Shown here one piece after another: positions 55,184-64,000 of a stretch of 64,000 bases of DNA. Origin of the DNA: Arthrobacter beigongshangensis (GTDB taxonomy: Bacteria; Bacillota; Bacilli; Bacillales_A; Planococcaceae); assembly GCF_016820585.1 (NCBI RefSeq), contig NZ_JADHDX010000002.1, positions 62,001 to 126,000 on the forward strand, given 5' to 3'. Both the position numbers and the translations under genes were made by a program. The notes under the pieces were generated by a model, which searched no databases, was not told where the DNA came from, and was given only the letters and a program-made list of their open reading frames with translations. The stretch's first letter is position 1; each line of letters opens with the position of its first letter.

Positions 55184-56335
55184 ATGACAGAAGTGGTCAT
55201 TGTAGAAGGGCTTCGCACAGCAGTAGGACGAAGAAAAGGAACTTTTGCTAGTTATCGACCAGATGAATTAGCGGCAGTTGTACTAGATGAGCTCGTTCAG
55301 CGTGCGGGGGTTGCGAAGGAAGATGTAGAAGATGTCATTTTAGGCTGTGTCACACAAACGGGAGAGCAGGCAAGTAATGTTGCCCGAACAGCGCTACTCA
55401 TTGCTGGTTTTCCAATCGAAGTGCCAGGTGTCACAATTGATCGACAATGTGGTTCGAGCCAACAAGCGGTTCATTTCGCATCACAGGCTATCGCTTCAGG
55501 TGATATGGATATCGTCATTGCGGGCGGCGTCGAAAATATGACGAGGGTGCCGATGATGTCCAATATCGGGAATGTAAAACCGAGTGACAAGTTAACGGAA
55601 AAATACGAAATTATTAATCAGGGTTTATCGTCAGAACGAATGGTGAAAAAATGGGGACTGACACGTGAAGAGTTGGATCGCTATTCAGTCAACAGTCATA
55701 TCAAAGCAATCAAAGCAATTGAACAGGGCCATTTTGAAGCTGAAATAGTCCCCATTGATGTCGAACAGAAGGATGGTGAGATAATTCGTTTTGCTGTCGA
55801 TGAAGGGCCGCGTCCTGGCACGACGATGGAAGTGCTAGGTGGCTTGAAAACAGTTTTTGATGAACAAGGTGTTATTACGGCAGGAAATGCGAGTCAAATC
55901 AGTGACGGTGCATCAGCGGTATTGCTTATGTCACGAGACAAAGCAGATGAGCTTGGCTTGAAACCAAAAGCGCGTATCGTCGCTCGCAGTGTGATAGGCT
56001 CAGATCCAACGCTTATGTTAACAGGGCCTATTGATGCTACGAGAAAAGTGTTGAAAAAAGCAGGGTTGACGATTGAAGATATCGACACATACGAAGTGAA
56101 CGAAGCCTTTGCACAAGTACCGCTTGCTTGGTTACAAGATATTGGGGCAGACCCTGAAAAACTGAATCCAGATGGGGGAGCAATTGCACTAGGGCATCCA
56201 TTAGGGGCTACGGGAACGAAATTACTAGTGACACTAATGAATAGACTGGAACGAACGGGTGGACGTTATGGTCTGCTAGCGATTTGTGAAGGTATGGGGA
56301 TGGCTAACGCAACGATTATTGAACGATTGTCTTAA
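55184..56335 (+). CDS. Acetyl-CoA acyltransferase (thiolase)
   Basis: Thiolase cleaves 3-ketoacyl-CoA with CoA, the last step of beta-oxidation. The 383-residue protein has the nucleophilic Cys in DRQCGSSQQA near residue 88, NEAFAQVPLAW near 305, the His in GHPLGATG near 345 and the second Cys in CEGMGMANA near 373. It is of the degradative type by gene context. GAGGGGTGGG precedes the ATG. It lies 32 bases after the SDR gene and 23 before the dehydrogenase. Confidence 0.94.
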   Translation: MTEVVIVEGLRTAVGRRKGTFASYRPDELAAVVLDELVQRAGVAKEDVEDVILGCVTQTGEQASNVARTALLIAGFPIEVPGVTIDRQCGSSQQAVHFASQAIASGDMDIVIAGGVENMTRVPMMSNIGNVKPSDKLTEKYEIINQGLSSERMVKKWGLTREELDRYSVNSHIKAIKAIEQGHFEAEIVPIDVEQKDGEIIRFAVDEGPRPGTTMEVLGGLKTVFDEQGVITAGNASQISDGASAVLLMSRDKADELGLKPKARIVARSVIGSDPTLMLTGPIDATRKVLKKAGLTIEDIDTYEVNEAFAQVPLAWLQDIGADPEKLNPDGGAIALGHPLGATGTKLLVTLMNRLERTGGRYGLLAICEGMGMANATIIERLS

Positions 56336-56358
56336 GTAAGGCGAAAGGGGAGGTAGGG

Positions 56359-57507
56359 ATGGGGAGATATAAATTTGAAACAGAGGAACATATTATGTTC
56401 AGAGATTCACTTAGAAAGTTTCTGCAAAAAGAAGCAATCCCGCATTATGATACATGGGAGAAACAACGTATCATTCCAATTGTGTTTTGGAAAAAGTTTG
56501 GGGAAATGGGCTTTCTTTGTCCGCAAGTAGCTGACGAATATGGTGGACTTGGGCTTGACTTTAGCTTCGGTGTTATCATTTCTGAAGAATTAGAAAGGGT
56601 AGGCACCAGCTTGGTCGGGGTCAGCTTGCATAATGATATTGTTGTGCCTTATATCGAGTCGTATGGTTCAGTTGAACAAAAAAAACGTTGGCTACCGGGT
56701 TGTGTGTCAGCGGATATCATTACAGGGATTGCCATGACGGAGCCTGGAACAGGATCTGATTTGGCAAATGTGCGGACGACCGCGATTCGTGACGGAGATC
56801 ATTATGTCGTCAATGGGCAAAAGACATTCATTACAAATGGCATTAATGGCAATCTTTTTGTTGTCGTAGTGAAGACGGATTCGCATGTCGAGCCGAAGCA
56901 CCGTGGTATTAGTCTACTTGTAGTTGAAGAAGGAACACCTGGGTTTACGAAAGGACGCAAGCTCGATAAAGTGGGGCTTCATGCGCAGGATACGGCTGAA
57001 TTATACTTTGAAGATTGTCGAGTTCCTGTTGGCAATTTGCTTGGCGAAGAAGGGAAAGGCTTCGGGTATCTCATGTCGAAACTTCAACAAGAGCGGTTAG
57101 TCGTGGCGATTGCTGCACAAATTGCATCGGAGGATATGCTGGAAACGACCATCCGTTACGTGAAATCTCGTGAGACGTTTGGAAAGCCTGTCTCTTCATT
57201 CCAAAATACGCAGTTTAAAATTGCAGAGATGGCAACGAAGATTGAGCTTGGAAAAGCGTTTTTGGAGTCATTGATTGAGGATCATATCGCCGGTAAAGAC
57301 GTCGTGACAAAAGTGTCGATGGCAAAATATTGGCTAACTGAAACCGCGCAGGAAATTTCGGCGGAGTGTATGCGATTGCATGGTGGCTATGGGTATATGG
57401 AGGAGTATACCATTGCTAGGCGTTACCGGGATATCCCCGTAGCCTCTATTTACGCGGGGACGAATGAGATTATGAAAGTGATTATTGCGAAGAATATGGG
57501 GTTGTAG
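56359..57507 (+). CDS. Acyl-CoA dehydrogenase
   Basis: The FAD enzyme introduces the 2,3 double bond into acyl-CoA. The 382-residue protein has the signature GIAMTEPGTGSDLANVRTTA near 130, FITNG near 155 and a helical C-terminal domain with RETFGKPVSSFQNTQF. The segment YAGTNEIMKVIIAKNMGL near the C-terminus matches the flavin-binding family signature. GGGGAGGTAGGG precedes the ATG. Together with the SDR and thiolase it forms most of a beta-oxidation or branched-chain acyl-CoA route; an enoyl-CoA hydratase gene is not in this cluster. Confidence 0.94.
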   Translation: MGRYKFETEEHIMFRDSLRKFLQKEAIPHYDTWEKQRIIPIVFWKKFGEMGFLCPQVADEYGGLGLDFSFGVIISEELERVGTSLVGVSLHNDIVVPYIESYGSVEQKKRWLPGCVSADIITGIAMTEPGTGSDLANVRTTAIRDGDHYVVNGQKTFITNGINGNLFVVVVKTDSHVEPKHRGISLLVVEEGTPGFTKGRKLDKVGLHAQDTAELYFEDCRVPVGNLLGEEGKGFGYLMSKLQQERLVVAIAAQIASEDMLETTIRYVKSRETFGKPVSSFQNTQFKIAEMATKIELGKAFLESLIEDHIAGKDVVTKVSMAKYWLTETAQEISAECMRLHGGYGYMEEYTIARRYRDIPVASIYAGTNEIMKVIIAKNMGL

Positions 57508-57509
57508 AG

Positions 57510-57542
57510 AAAAGTGCCAGCGAGTAATTTGCTGGCACTTTT
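57510..57542. terminator. Bidirectional terminator after the acyl-CoA dehydrogenase gene
   Basis: AAAAGTGCCAGC (57510-57521) pairs perfectly with GCTGGCACTTTT (57531-57542). It serves both this operon and the convergent membrane-protein gene. Confidence 0.9.
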
Positions 57543-57549
57543 AATTGAT

Positions 57550-58005
57550 TTATCGCAGGTAATGACGGCGGTATGAAAAATAATAGGTAATTAAACCGAC
57601 AATCGGGATGGTGGCTACAAGTAAAAAGGTTAGTAAAAGTGGTAGTGTACTTTCAGAAAGCATGGTTATACCCAAAAGGACTATGGAAATTGGAGAAAAG
57701 ACAAGGACTGCTGACAATGCATCTTTTGCAGCCTTCCCAGTCAACTCCATTTCGCGTTCATCCTTGGAGCTTAATTCGGGTAAAATTAGATCCTTCATAA
57801 TAAATCTACCATCTGTCTGGCTTTTACTATATTTATACTCCCGAATCTGAATAATAAGTACTACAATCCAAAATGGGAGTGCAAGGTAAATGTTTGAATT
57901 TCTTAGATAGTCAGATGCACCTGAATGAAGTAAATTAAACGCATACAGGCTAAGCGTGATAAATAATAGAATCCTTAGTATTACTGCAATCGTTAAATTC
58001 TTCAT
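57550..58005 (-). CDS. Four-TM membrane protein of an XRE/membrane pair
   Basis: The 151-residue protein has two TM segments near the N-terminus (about 5-25 and 37-53). A cytosolic stretch with [22 protein letters not shown] and two more TM segments (about 98-140) follow. The SKDERE-type motif is common in small Bacillales membrane proteins encoded beside a short XRE regulator. Function is unknown. Its ATG overlaps the regulator stop by 4 bases. Confidence 0.78.
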   Translation of the reverse strand: MKNLTIAVILRILLFITLSLYAFNLLHSGASDYLRNSNIYLALPFWIVVLIIQIREYKYSKSQTDGRFIMKDLILPELSSKDEREMELTGKAAKDALSAVLVFSPISIVLLGITMLSESTLPLLLTFLLVATIPIVGLITYYFSYRRHYLR

Positions 58006-58205
58006 ATTTCACCCTCCTTGGAAAAAATCTCTTCAATCGGCATGTCAAACACTTCAGCGATATTCATAGCAAGTAGTAGCGAAGGTGTGTAACTACCCTT
58101 TTCAAGTGACACAATCGTCTGCCGCGTCACCCCGACCTTGTCCGCCAAATCACCTTGCGTCAAATTAAAACGTGCTCGTAATTCTTTTACACGGTTTTTA
58201 AGCAA
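58002..58205 (-). CDS. Short XRE-family HTH regulator
   Basis: The 67-residue protein is essentially one Cro/CI HTH ([40 protein letters not shown]). It ends [10 protein letters not shown], typical of the small YozG/YgzD-like regulators. TTG start with AAGGTGGAA upstream on the minus strand. It overlaps the membrane-protein gene by 4 bases, so the two are translationally coupled. A 15-bp palindrome 220 bases upstream may be its operator. Confidence 0.85.
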   Translation of the reverse strand: MLKNRVKELRARFNLTQGDLADKVGVTRQTIVSLEKGSYTPSLLLAMNIAEVFDMPIEEIFSKEGEI

Positions 58206-58254
58206 TTGGATTCCACCTTGCTGTTATATGTTGACCCAATGATCACCTCGTAAT

Positions 58255-58384
58255 CTCCAGCGAAAGCGCCTAACAGGGGTAGCCGAAGCGATAAGACAAA
58301 GGAGGGATGCAGTTTAATCCCTCCCTGATGGTGGTTTTCCATCCGGCTTATCGCGGGAGGCATCCCCTAGCGCCAAGCGTTATT
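58255..58384 (+). repeat. Dispersed repeat family A, full-length copy
   Basis: It runs from CTCCAGCG to AGCGTTATT. An outer stem GCGATAAG (58288-58295) / CTTATCGC (58347-58354) encloses two hairpins: GGAGGGAT/ATCCCTCC (58301-58324) and GATGG/CCATC (58327-58343). The right end GGCATCCCCTAGCGCCAAGC is shared with the other copies. Confidence 0.75.
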
Positions 58385-58425
58385 AGTAGGATTCTCTATT
58401 GCAACTTATCCGAATTGTATAACAA

Positions 58426-58465
58426 ACTATTCATTATGTAAAGTCAACTATACATAATGAATAGT
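58426..58465. promoter_or_regulatory. Large palindrome between the XRE gene and the DUF368 gene
   Basis: ACTATTCATTATGTA (58426-58440) and TACATAATGAATAGT (58451-58465) are perfect 15-bp inverted repeats with a 10-base centre. No T tract follows. It is a candidate operator for the adjacent XRE regulator or a shared divergent control site. Confidence 0.6.
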
Positions 58466-58571
58466 CGATTGTACTTCAAGTGTTAACATTTTCGTAACGA
58501 CTACACTTACTTAAAAAGCATCAAAAGTGGTATACTATGAACATTGATTTAAAATTGGAGGAACTTTTTTT

Positions 58572-59399
58572 ATGCAGTGGAGAAATTTATATCGAGGATT
58601 CTTTATGGGGATCAGCGATCTGATTCCTGGAGTGAGCGGGGGAACCATTGCGTTCATTCTCGGGATATATGATGAATTATTAACGTCTATTAGTGGCTTT
58701 TTCAGCCGCGATTGGAAAAAATACATCGGTTTCCTATTGCCACTTGGCATCGGAATTGGAGCTACCCTCTTACTATTCAGTAGAGTCATTGAGTTTTTGT
58801 TGAAAAACTATCATGCACCTACTCAATTTTTCTTTATAGGGCTTATATTAGGCGTGCTGCCTTTCATTACGAAACAAGCAGGTGTGAAAAGGAATTTCAA
58901 ATGGACACATTTCCTCTTTATTATCCTTCTTGGGGCCGCGCTTGCTTCAACTGCCTTTATCAAGCCATTGGATACGACCCCGATTACGTCATTGACAGCT
59001 ACGAACGCGATTGGCTTGTTTTTGGCTGGCTGGGCAGGTAGTATGGCAATGCTTCTTCCAGGGATTAGCGGCTCATTCATCTTGCTATTGCTAGGTGTCT
59101 ATTCAACGGCAATTGGTGCCTTATCCAATTTGAATCTGCCAATCATCGCTGTTATTGGTGCAGGCGTTATTGTCGGTTTCATCGTGAGCAGTAAAGTCAT
59201 TAGCTATTTACTAGCCAAATTCACACACATTACCTTTGCGGCCATCATTGGTCTGATCATCGGTTCGGTATTCGTTGTCTATCCAGGTATTCCAGAAAGT
59301 GGTACACCATTTGTGATGAGTGTCATAGCTTTCATCACGGGGTTAATTGTTGCGAATATGTTTAGTTCACCGAATAAAGCTTCTGTTTCTCATCACTAA
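58572..59399 (+). CDS. DUF368 undecaprenyl-phosphate translocase (PopT-like)
   Basis: The 275-residue polytopic protein has about eight membrane segments. It shows the DUF368 pattern: GISDLIPGVSGGTIAFILGIYDELL at the start (split motif SGGT) and a repeated related motif LPGISGSFILLLLGVY near residue 160. DUF368 proteins were identified as carriers that return undecaprenyl phosphate across the membrane for cell-wall synthesis. AATTGGAGGAAC precedes the ATG. It is monocistronic. Confidence 0.9.
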   Translation: MQWRNLYRGFFMGISDLIPGVSGGTIAFILGIYDELLTSISGFFSRDWKKYIGFLLPLGIGIGATLLLFSRVIEFLLKNYHAPTQFFFIGLILGVLPFITKQAGVKRNFKWTHFLFIILLGAALASTAFIKPLDTTPITSLTATNAIGLFLAGWAGSMAMLLPGISGSFILLLLGVYSTAIGALSNLNLPIIAVIGAGVIVGFIVSSKVISYLLAKFTHITFAAIIGLIIGSVFVVYPGIPESGTPFVMSVIAFITGLIVANMFSSPNKASVSHH

Positions 59400-59404
59400 T
59401 ACCT

Positions 59405-59449
59405 AAAAGCACCTTATTCTAATGTATTTTTAGAATGAGGTGCTTTTTT
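59405..59449 (+). terminator. Terminator of the DUF368 gene
   Basis: AAAAGCACCTTATTCTAA pairs, with one mismatch, with TTAGAATGAGGTGCTTTT, then T. Confidence 0.88.
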
Positions 59450-59550
59450 ATTGTCTAGCCCGCGCTCTTCGCTTTTCTTGAATGCCCTGCATCATAACCT
59501 TCCGCTACGCATACTATGGATAAAACCATGCCCTGACTGGAGGGAATAGT

Positions 59551-61446
59551 ATGGATATATTAAACCAAGTAAAAAGTTTCCGAGAAGAAGAAAACAAGCT
59601 GAAATGGCAAGGCACATTTGCGGAATACTTGGATATTGTGAAGGAACGACAAGAAGTTGCTCAAACGGCACATTCACGTGTATATCATATGATTAAAAGT
59701 TCTGGTTTGGCGGAGAAAGACGGACAAAAGCTATACAACTTTTTTGGAGAAGAAATTTTCGGTCTAGAGGAAGCGATTGAACGACTTGTCGAAGAGTACT
59801 TTCATCCCGCTGCTAAAAGACTCGATGTACGTAAGCGGATTTTATTGTTAATGGGTCCTGTTAGTGGTGGGAAATCTACCATTGTGACCTTATTGAAAAG
59901 AGGCCTTGAAAGCTATTCTAAAACAGACGAAGGCGCGGTTTATGCCATTAAAGGCTGTCCGATGCATGAGGATCCATTGCATTTAATCCCGCATCATTTA
60001 CGCAAGGATTTTGCTGAGCAATTTGGAATTCGGATTGAAGGCAGCTTATCTCCGCTTAATACAATGCGTTTGGAACAGGAATATGACGGTCAAATTGAAA
60101 ACGTCCTAGTCGAACGTATTTTTTTCTCAGAAGACAAACGTGTCGGAATTGGTACATTCACGCCTTCTGACCCGAAATCACAAGATATTGCCGACTTAAC
60201 GGGGAGCATTGATTTTTCAACAATCGCTGAATTTGGCTCCGAGTCAGATCCGCGCGCCTATCGCTTTGATGGTGAATTAAACAAAGCAAATAGAGGCATG
60301 ATGGAATTTCAAGAAATGTTGAAGCTAGACGAGAAATTTTTATGGCACTTATTGTCCTTGACGCAGGAAGGAAATTTTAAGGCGGGTCGATTTGCCTTGA
60401 TCAGTGCAGATGAACTCATCGTTGCGCACACAAACGAAACCGAGTATCGTTCCTTTATTGCCAATAAAAAGAATGAGGCATTGCATTCTAGAATTATTGT
60501 TATGCCAATTCCGTACAATTTGAAGGTAAGTCAGGAAGAACGAATTTATGAAAAAATGATTAATGAAAGTGATATTGCTGACGTTCATATTGCGCCTCAT
60601 GCTTTACGAGTGGCAGCGATTTTTTCGATTTTAACTCGATTAGAAATTTCCAAGAAACAAGGTATTGATGTTGTGAAAAAAATGTATTTGTATGATGGGC
60701 AAAGTGTAGAAGGCTTTAACCCAATGGATGTTGAGGGTTTGAAGAAAGAGTTCCCGAATGAGGGAATGAATGGCATTGACCCACGGTATGTCATTAACCG
60801 GATTTCATCAGCCATTATTCGCAAGGAAATTCCGGCCATCAATGCACTTGATGTACTACGAGCGTTGAAGGATGGACTTGACCAACATGCTTCGATTTCA
60901 CAAGAGGATCGCGAGAAATACATGAATTATATAGCAGTTGCCCGAAAAGAATATGATGAAATTGCTAAGCAAGAAGTGCAAAAAGCATTTGTCTATTCCT
61001 ACGAAGAGTCAGCTGTAAATTTAATGGATAATTATTTAGATAATGTTGAAGCGTTTTGCAATAAAAATAAATTGAGAGATCCGTTAACAGATGAAGAGAT
61101 GAATCCTGACGAGAAGCTTATGCGCTCAATTGAGGAGCAAATTGGGATTTCCGAGAATGCCAAGCGAGCCTTCCGGGAGGAAATTCTCATTCGGATTTCT
61201 GCGTACGCACGGAAAGGGAAACGTTTTGAATATAAATCGCATGATCGTTTACGTGAAGCGATCCAAAAAAAGTTATTTGCTGATTTAAAGGATGTCGTGA
61301 AGATTACAACGTCCTCCAAAACACCGGATGAATCGCATTTGAAAAAAATCAATGAAGTCGTCGCGAGACTCATTGATGAACATGGCTATAATTCAATCTC
61401 CGCCAATGAATTACTACGCTATGTGGGAAGCTTACTGAACCGCTGA
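59551..61446 (+). CDS. prkA: PrkA family AAA+ protein
   Basis: The 631-residue protein has an AAA+ module with Walker A MGPVSGGKST near residue 103 and the C-terminal PrkA domain. The early segment FREEENKLKWQGTFAEYL is typical of the family. It was first described as a serine protein kinase; B. subtilis PrkA has also been reported as a Lon-like protease, and it acts in sporulation. GGAGGGAATAGT precedes the ATG. yhbH follows after 52 bases. Confidence 0.93.
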   Translation: MDILNQVKSFREEENKLKWQGTFAEYLDIVKERQEVAQTAHSRVYHMIKSSGLAEKDGQKLYNFFGEEIFGLEEAIERLVEEYFHPAAKRLDVRKRILLLMGPVSGGKSTIVTLLKRGLESYSKTDEGAVYAIKGCPMHEDPLHLIPHHLRKDFAEQFGIRIEGSLSPLNTMRLEQEYDGQIENVLVERIFFSEDKRVGIGTFTPSDPKSQDIADLTGSIDFSTIAEFGSESDPRAYRFDGELNKANRGMMEFQEMLKLDEKFLWHLLSLTQEGNFKAGRFALISADELIVAHTNETEYRSFIANKKNEALHSRIIVMPIPYNLKVSQEERIYEKMINESDIADVHIAPHALRVAAIFSILTRLEISKKQGIDVVKKMYLYDGQSVEGFNPMDVEGLKKEFPNEGMNGIDPRYVINRISSAIIRKEIPAINALDVLRALKDGLDQHASISQEDREKYMNYIAVARKEYDEIAKQEVQKAFVYSYEESAVNLMDNYLDNVEAFCNKNKLRDPLTDEEMNPDEKLMRSIEEQIGISENAKRAFREEILIRISAYARKGKRFEYKSHDRLREAIQKKLFADLKDVVKITTSSKTPDESHLKKINEVVARLIDEHGYNSISANELLRYVGSLLNR

Positions 61447-61498
61447 TCCTAATGCACGGGTGTTTTCAAGTTTGCCAATAGATAGGTGTGAATGAAAA

Positions 61499-62659
61499 AT
61501 GAGCGAACGGCAAAATCAGTTTATCGTTTCACAGGAAAATTGGTCTCTCCATCGAAAAGGACATCGTGATCAAGAACGGCATATGGACAAAGTGAAGGAA
61601 GCTATTCGCAGCAACCTACCGGATTTAATTAGCGAAGAAAGCATTGTGATGTCTAATGGACGGGATGTTATTAAAATACCTATCCGTTCGTTAGATGAAT
61701 ATAAAATTCGTTATAATCATGAAAAATCAAAACACGTTGGGCAAGGCGATGGCAGTAGCCAAGTCGACGACGTTGTCGCAAGTGATGGGAAGCAGGCACA
61801 AAGTGGTCAAGGAAAGCAAGCCGGTGATCAGCCCGGGCAGGATTATTATGAAGCAGAAGTTTCCATGGCTGAAATCGAAGAAATTCTTTTCGATGAACTT
61901 GAATTACCGAATTTACAACAAAAAGAGCTGGCCGAAATAGTGGATGAGGAAATTGAATTTAATGATATTCGAAAAAAAGGTTTGATTGGCAATATCGATA
62001 AAAAACGAACGATATTAACGGCTATTAAAAGAAATGCGATGAAGGGAAAAGCTGAAATCTCACCGATTCATAATGATGATTTACGCTTTAAAACGTGGAA
62101 TGATATTGAAAAACCTGAATCTAGAGCAGTTGTACTTATGATGATGGATACGAGCGCCTCTATGGGAAACTTTGAAAAGTATATGGCAAGAAGTTTCTTT
62201 TTCTGGATGATGAAGTTTTTACAGACGAAATATGAAACGGTTGAAATTGAATTCATTGCCCATCATACAGAAGCAAAAGTTGTCACGCAAGAAGCCTTTT
62301 TTTCAAAGGGAGAGAGTGGGGGAACGATTTGTTCGTCGGCTTATGAGAAGGCACTAGAGCTCATAAAAAAACAATACCATCCCTCGCGCTATAATATTTA
62401 CCCTTTTCATTTTTCCGATGGTGAAAATATGTCATCGGATAATGAAAAATGTATTGAACTAGTTAATGAGCTAATGGAAGTATCTAGCTTATTTGGTTAT
62501 GGCGAGGTCAATGCACATAGTCGTTTTTCGACATTAATGGCTACTTACAAAAAAATCGAAAACCCAAAGTTTCGTCATTATATTCTAAAGGAAAATCAAG
62601 ATGTGTATCATGCATTGAAAAAGTTTTTTTATAATGAAAATCCGGAGGGAGCCGATTGA
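61499..62659 (+). CDS. yhbH: YhbH (YeaH-type) sporulation-associated protein
   Basis: The 386-residue protein belongs to the YeaH/YhbH family. It has an N-terminal region with [20 protein letters not shown], a Gly/Gln-rich spacer (about 85-110) and a C-terminal von Willebrand A-like fold with MMDTSASMG near 217. Family members are encoded next to PrkA/YeaG in many bacteria, and B. subtilis YhbH is sporulation-controlled; the molecular role is unclear. AGGTGTGA precedes the ATG. Its stop overlaps the spoVR start by 4 bases. Confidence 0.92.
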   Translation: MSERQNQFIVSQENWSLHRKGHRDQERHMDKVKEAIRSNLPDLISEESIVMSNGRDVIKIPIRSLDEYKIRYNHEKSKHVGQGDGSSQVDDVVASDGKQAQSGQGKQAGDQPGQDYYEAEVSMAEIEEILFDELELPNLQQKELAEIVDEEIEFNDIRKKGLIGNIDKKRTILTAIKRNAMKGKAEISPIHNDDLRFKTWNDIEKPESRAVVLMMMDTSASMGNFEKYMARSFFFWMMKFLQTKYETVEIEFIAHHTEAKVVTQEAFFSKGESGGTICSSAYEKALELIKKQYHPSRYNIYPFHFSDGENMSSDNEKCIELVNELMEVSSLFGYGEVNAHSRFSTLMATYKKIENPKFRHYILKENQDVYHALKKFFYNENPEGAD

Positions 62660-64000
62660 CGGATCGACATGCACTTGAGTATGCTATCGACGAGATTACG
62701 GAAATTGCAACTGGATTCGGCTTAGATTTCTATCCAATGCGCTATGAAGTATGTCCCGCTGATATTCTTTATACATTTGGTGCATATGGTATGCCTACGC
62801 GATTTACACACTGGAGTTTCGGCAAGCAGTTTCATAAAATGAAGCTACAATATGACCTCGGATTAAGTCAAATCTATGAATTGGTCATTAACTCCAACCC
62901 TTGCTATGCGTTCTTATTGGATACGAATAGCCTAATCCAAAACAAGCTGATCATTGCTCATGTCCTTGCTCACTGCGACTTTTTCAAAAATAATGTTCGT
63001 TTTTCGAATACGAGGCGGGATATGGTGGAGAGCATGACGGCTACTGCAGAGCGGATTGCGGGCTATGAAATGCTTTACGGGAAAGAGGAGGTAGAACGTT
63101 TTTTAGATGCAGTTTTAGGCATTCAAGAGCACATCGACCCCTCTATCCGAAGACATCACCTACCAGAGGATTCCCTAGAAGAGAAAGAAATCATACGAAA
63201 AACGGCCTATGATGATTTATGGGATTTAGATAAACGTCAACCAGATAAGAAGAAAACGTCTCCGACTACCTATAAAACACCGCCAAATCCAGAAAAAGAT
63301 CTCCTATTATTTATTTTAAAATATAGTCGTCATTTGGAAGAGTGGCAGCGTGATATTGTAACGATGATGCGTGAAGAAATGCTCTATTTTTGGCCACAGC
63401 TTGAGACGAAAATCATGAATGAAGGCTGGGCATCCTATTGGCATCAACGGATTATTAGAGAGATAGATTTAACGACAGATGAAACAATTGAGTTTGCGAC
63501 TTTGAATGCTAATGTTGTCCAGCCCTCCAAAACAAGCATCAATCCGTATTATCTTGGTGTGAAAATTTTCGAAGATATTGAACAGCGTTATAACCATCCG
63601 ACTGAGGACATGAAGAACTTTGGCGTTCAATTAAATTCAGGTAGAGAGAAAATGTTTGAAGTGAGGGAAATAGAATCGGATATTTCCTTCATTCGAAACT
63701 ATTTAACGAAGGACTTAGTACAGAAGGGAGATCTGTATTTATTTGAAAAGAAGAGGGGAGATTACCGAATTACAACGAAAGATCATGAGGATGTAAGGGA
63801 TCAGCTTATTGCGATGCGTGTGAATGGTGGTTTTCCTTATATCGTCGTAGAAAATGGCGATTATTTGCGGAATGGGGAACTGTATTTAGTCCATCAGTTT
63901 GATGAAAAGGAGCTCGATGTTCGTTACCTAGAACACGTCCTGCCATATATTCATCAATTATGGGGACGTATTGTTCATTTGGAAACGTATGTGGACAATA
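62656..64000 (+). CDS. spoVR: SpoVR family protein, 3' end cut by the window
   Basis: About 448 codons are open to the window edge; family members have about 470 residues, so only the end is missing. The protein starts [20 protein letters not shown] after the initiator and contains [42 protein letters not shown] and [19 protein letters not shown]. All are hallmarks of SpoVR, needed for normal spore cortex in B. subtilis. The start is TTG 62656, overlapping the yhbH stop (TTGA), with CGGAGGGAG upstream. Confidence 0.93.
   Translation, partial: MTDRHALEYAIDEITEIATGFGLDFYPMRYEVCPADILYTFGAYGMPTRFTHWSFGKQFHKMKLQYDLGLSQIYELVINSNPCYAFLLDTNSLIQNKLIIAHVLAHCDFFKNNVRFSNTRRDMVESMTATAERIAGYEMLYGKEEVERFLDAVLGIQEHIDPSIRRHHLPEDSLEEKEIIRKTAYDDLWDLDKRQPDKKKTSPTTYKTPPNPEKDLLLFILKYSRHLEEWQRDIVTMMREEMLYFWPQLETKIMNEGWASYWHQRIIREIDLTTDETIEFATLNANVVQPSKTSINPYYLGVKIFEDIEQRYNHPTEDMKNFGVQLNSGREKMFEVREIESDISFIRNYLTKDLVQKGDLYLFEKKRGDYRITTKDHEDVRDQLIAMRVNGGFPYIVVENGDYLRNGELYLVHQFDEKELDVRYLEHVLPYIHQLWGRIVHLETYVDN

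Noticed and set aside
59494-59517. Possible sigma-E promoter of prkA (CATACTAT with an ATA upstream)
   Set aside because: The -10-like CATACTAT is good, but the nearest ATA is only 13 bases upstream, shorter than the usual sigma-E spacing. prkA control by sigma-E is plausible but not shown by this sequence.

Overview
The window is a low-GC Gram-positive chromosome segment. Gene content and order follow the Bacillus subtilis dnaE-acc-pfkA-pyk-citZ-icd-phoPR-polA-dnaBI-thrS-infC neighbourhood closely, and the sporulation genes prkA, yhbH and spoVR close the right end. Protein sequences, hflK/hflC placed between phoR and polA, the many TTG starts and several families of short dispersed intergenic repeats suggest a spore-former of the Planococcaceae (Sporosarcina/Lysinibacillus type). 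That is an inference from sequence memory, not a database match.

Layout. 1-7 kb: a partial Xaa-Pro peptidase, ytkL, ytoI, ytpI, nrnA and dnaE. 7-12.8 kb: a GntR regulator with a FadR-like operator coupled to accD-accA, then pfkA and pyk, i.e. malonyl-CoA synthesis and lower glycolysis. 12.8-17.4 kb: fxsA, ytvI, citZ, icd and a hotdog protein where mdh might be expected. 17.4-30.2 kb: phoP-phoR, hflK-hflC, polA-mutM-coaE, gapB, nrdR, dnaB-dnaI. 30.2-35.2 kb: an Asn/Lys-rich small protein, a DUF2935 protein and a Fur-box iron(III) ABC transporter. 35.2-40.2 kb: a T-box leader with thrS, an L20-type leader with infC-rpmI-rplT, a 21-bp tandem array, ysdA and ysdB. 40.2-49.4 kb: a type-2 dUTPase, an XRE regulator coupled to a phosphoesterase, an oxidoreductase, fhs, an M3 peptidase, a ferredoxin-NADP reductase, then a 0.8-kb gene-free stretch. 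49.4-58.2 kb: a YtrA-type regulator with a membrane protein, a PdaC-like deacetylase, trhO, a beta-oxidation-like operon (SDR, thiolase, acyl-CoA dehydrogenase) and an XRE/membrane protein pair. 58.2-64 kb: a DUF368 undecaprenyl-phosphate translocase and prkA-yhbH-spoVR (last gene cut by the window edge).

Most genes are ordinary housekeeping genes. Regulation is unusually readable: a FadR-like palindrome before accDA, two CcpN-like boxes before gapB, a Fur box before the iron transporter, cre-like sites near citZ and the acyl-CoA operon, a threonyl T-box, an L20 attenuator and an ATT-initiated infC.

The least explained DNA is intergenic. A 721-bp segment (48668-49388) has 17-bp perfect terminal inverted repeats and is packed with hairpins, two of which have unrelated stems of 16 and 19 bp but the same GAC-GAA-GTC apex. 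It is the best candidate for an undescribed element. There are also two families of dispersed hairpin repeats (at least four recognisable copies each) and an alternating 21-bp tandem array. No rRNA, tRNA, CRISPR array, prophage or intact transposase gene was seen.
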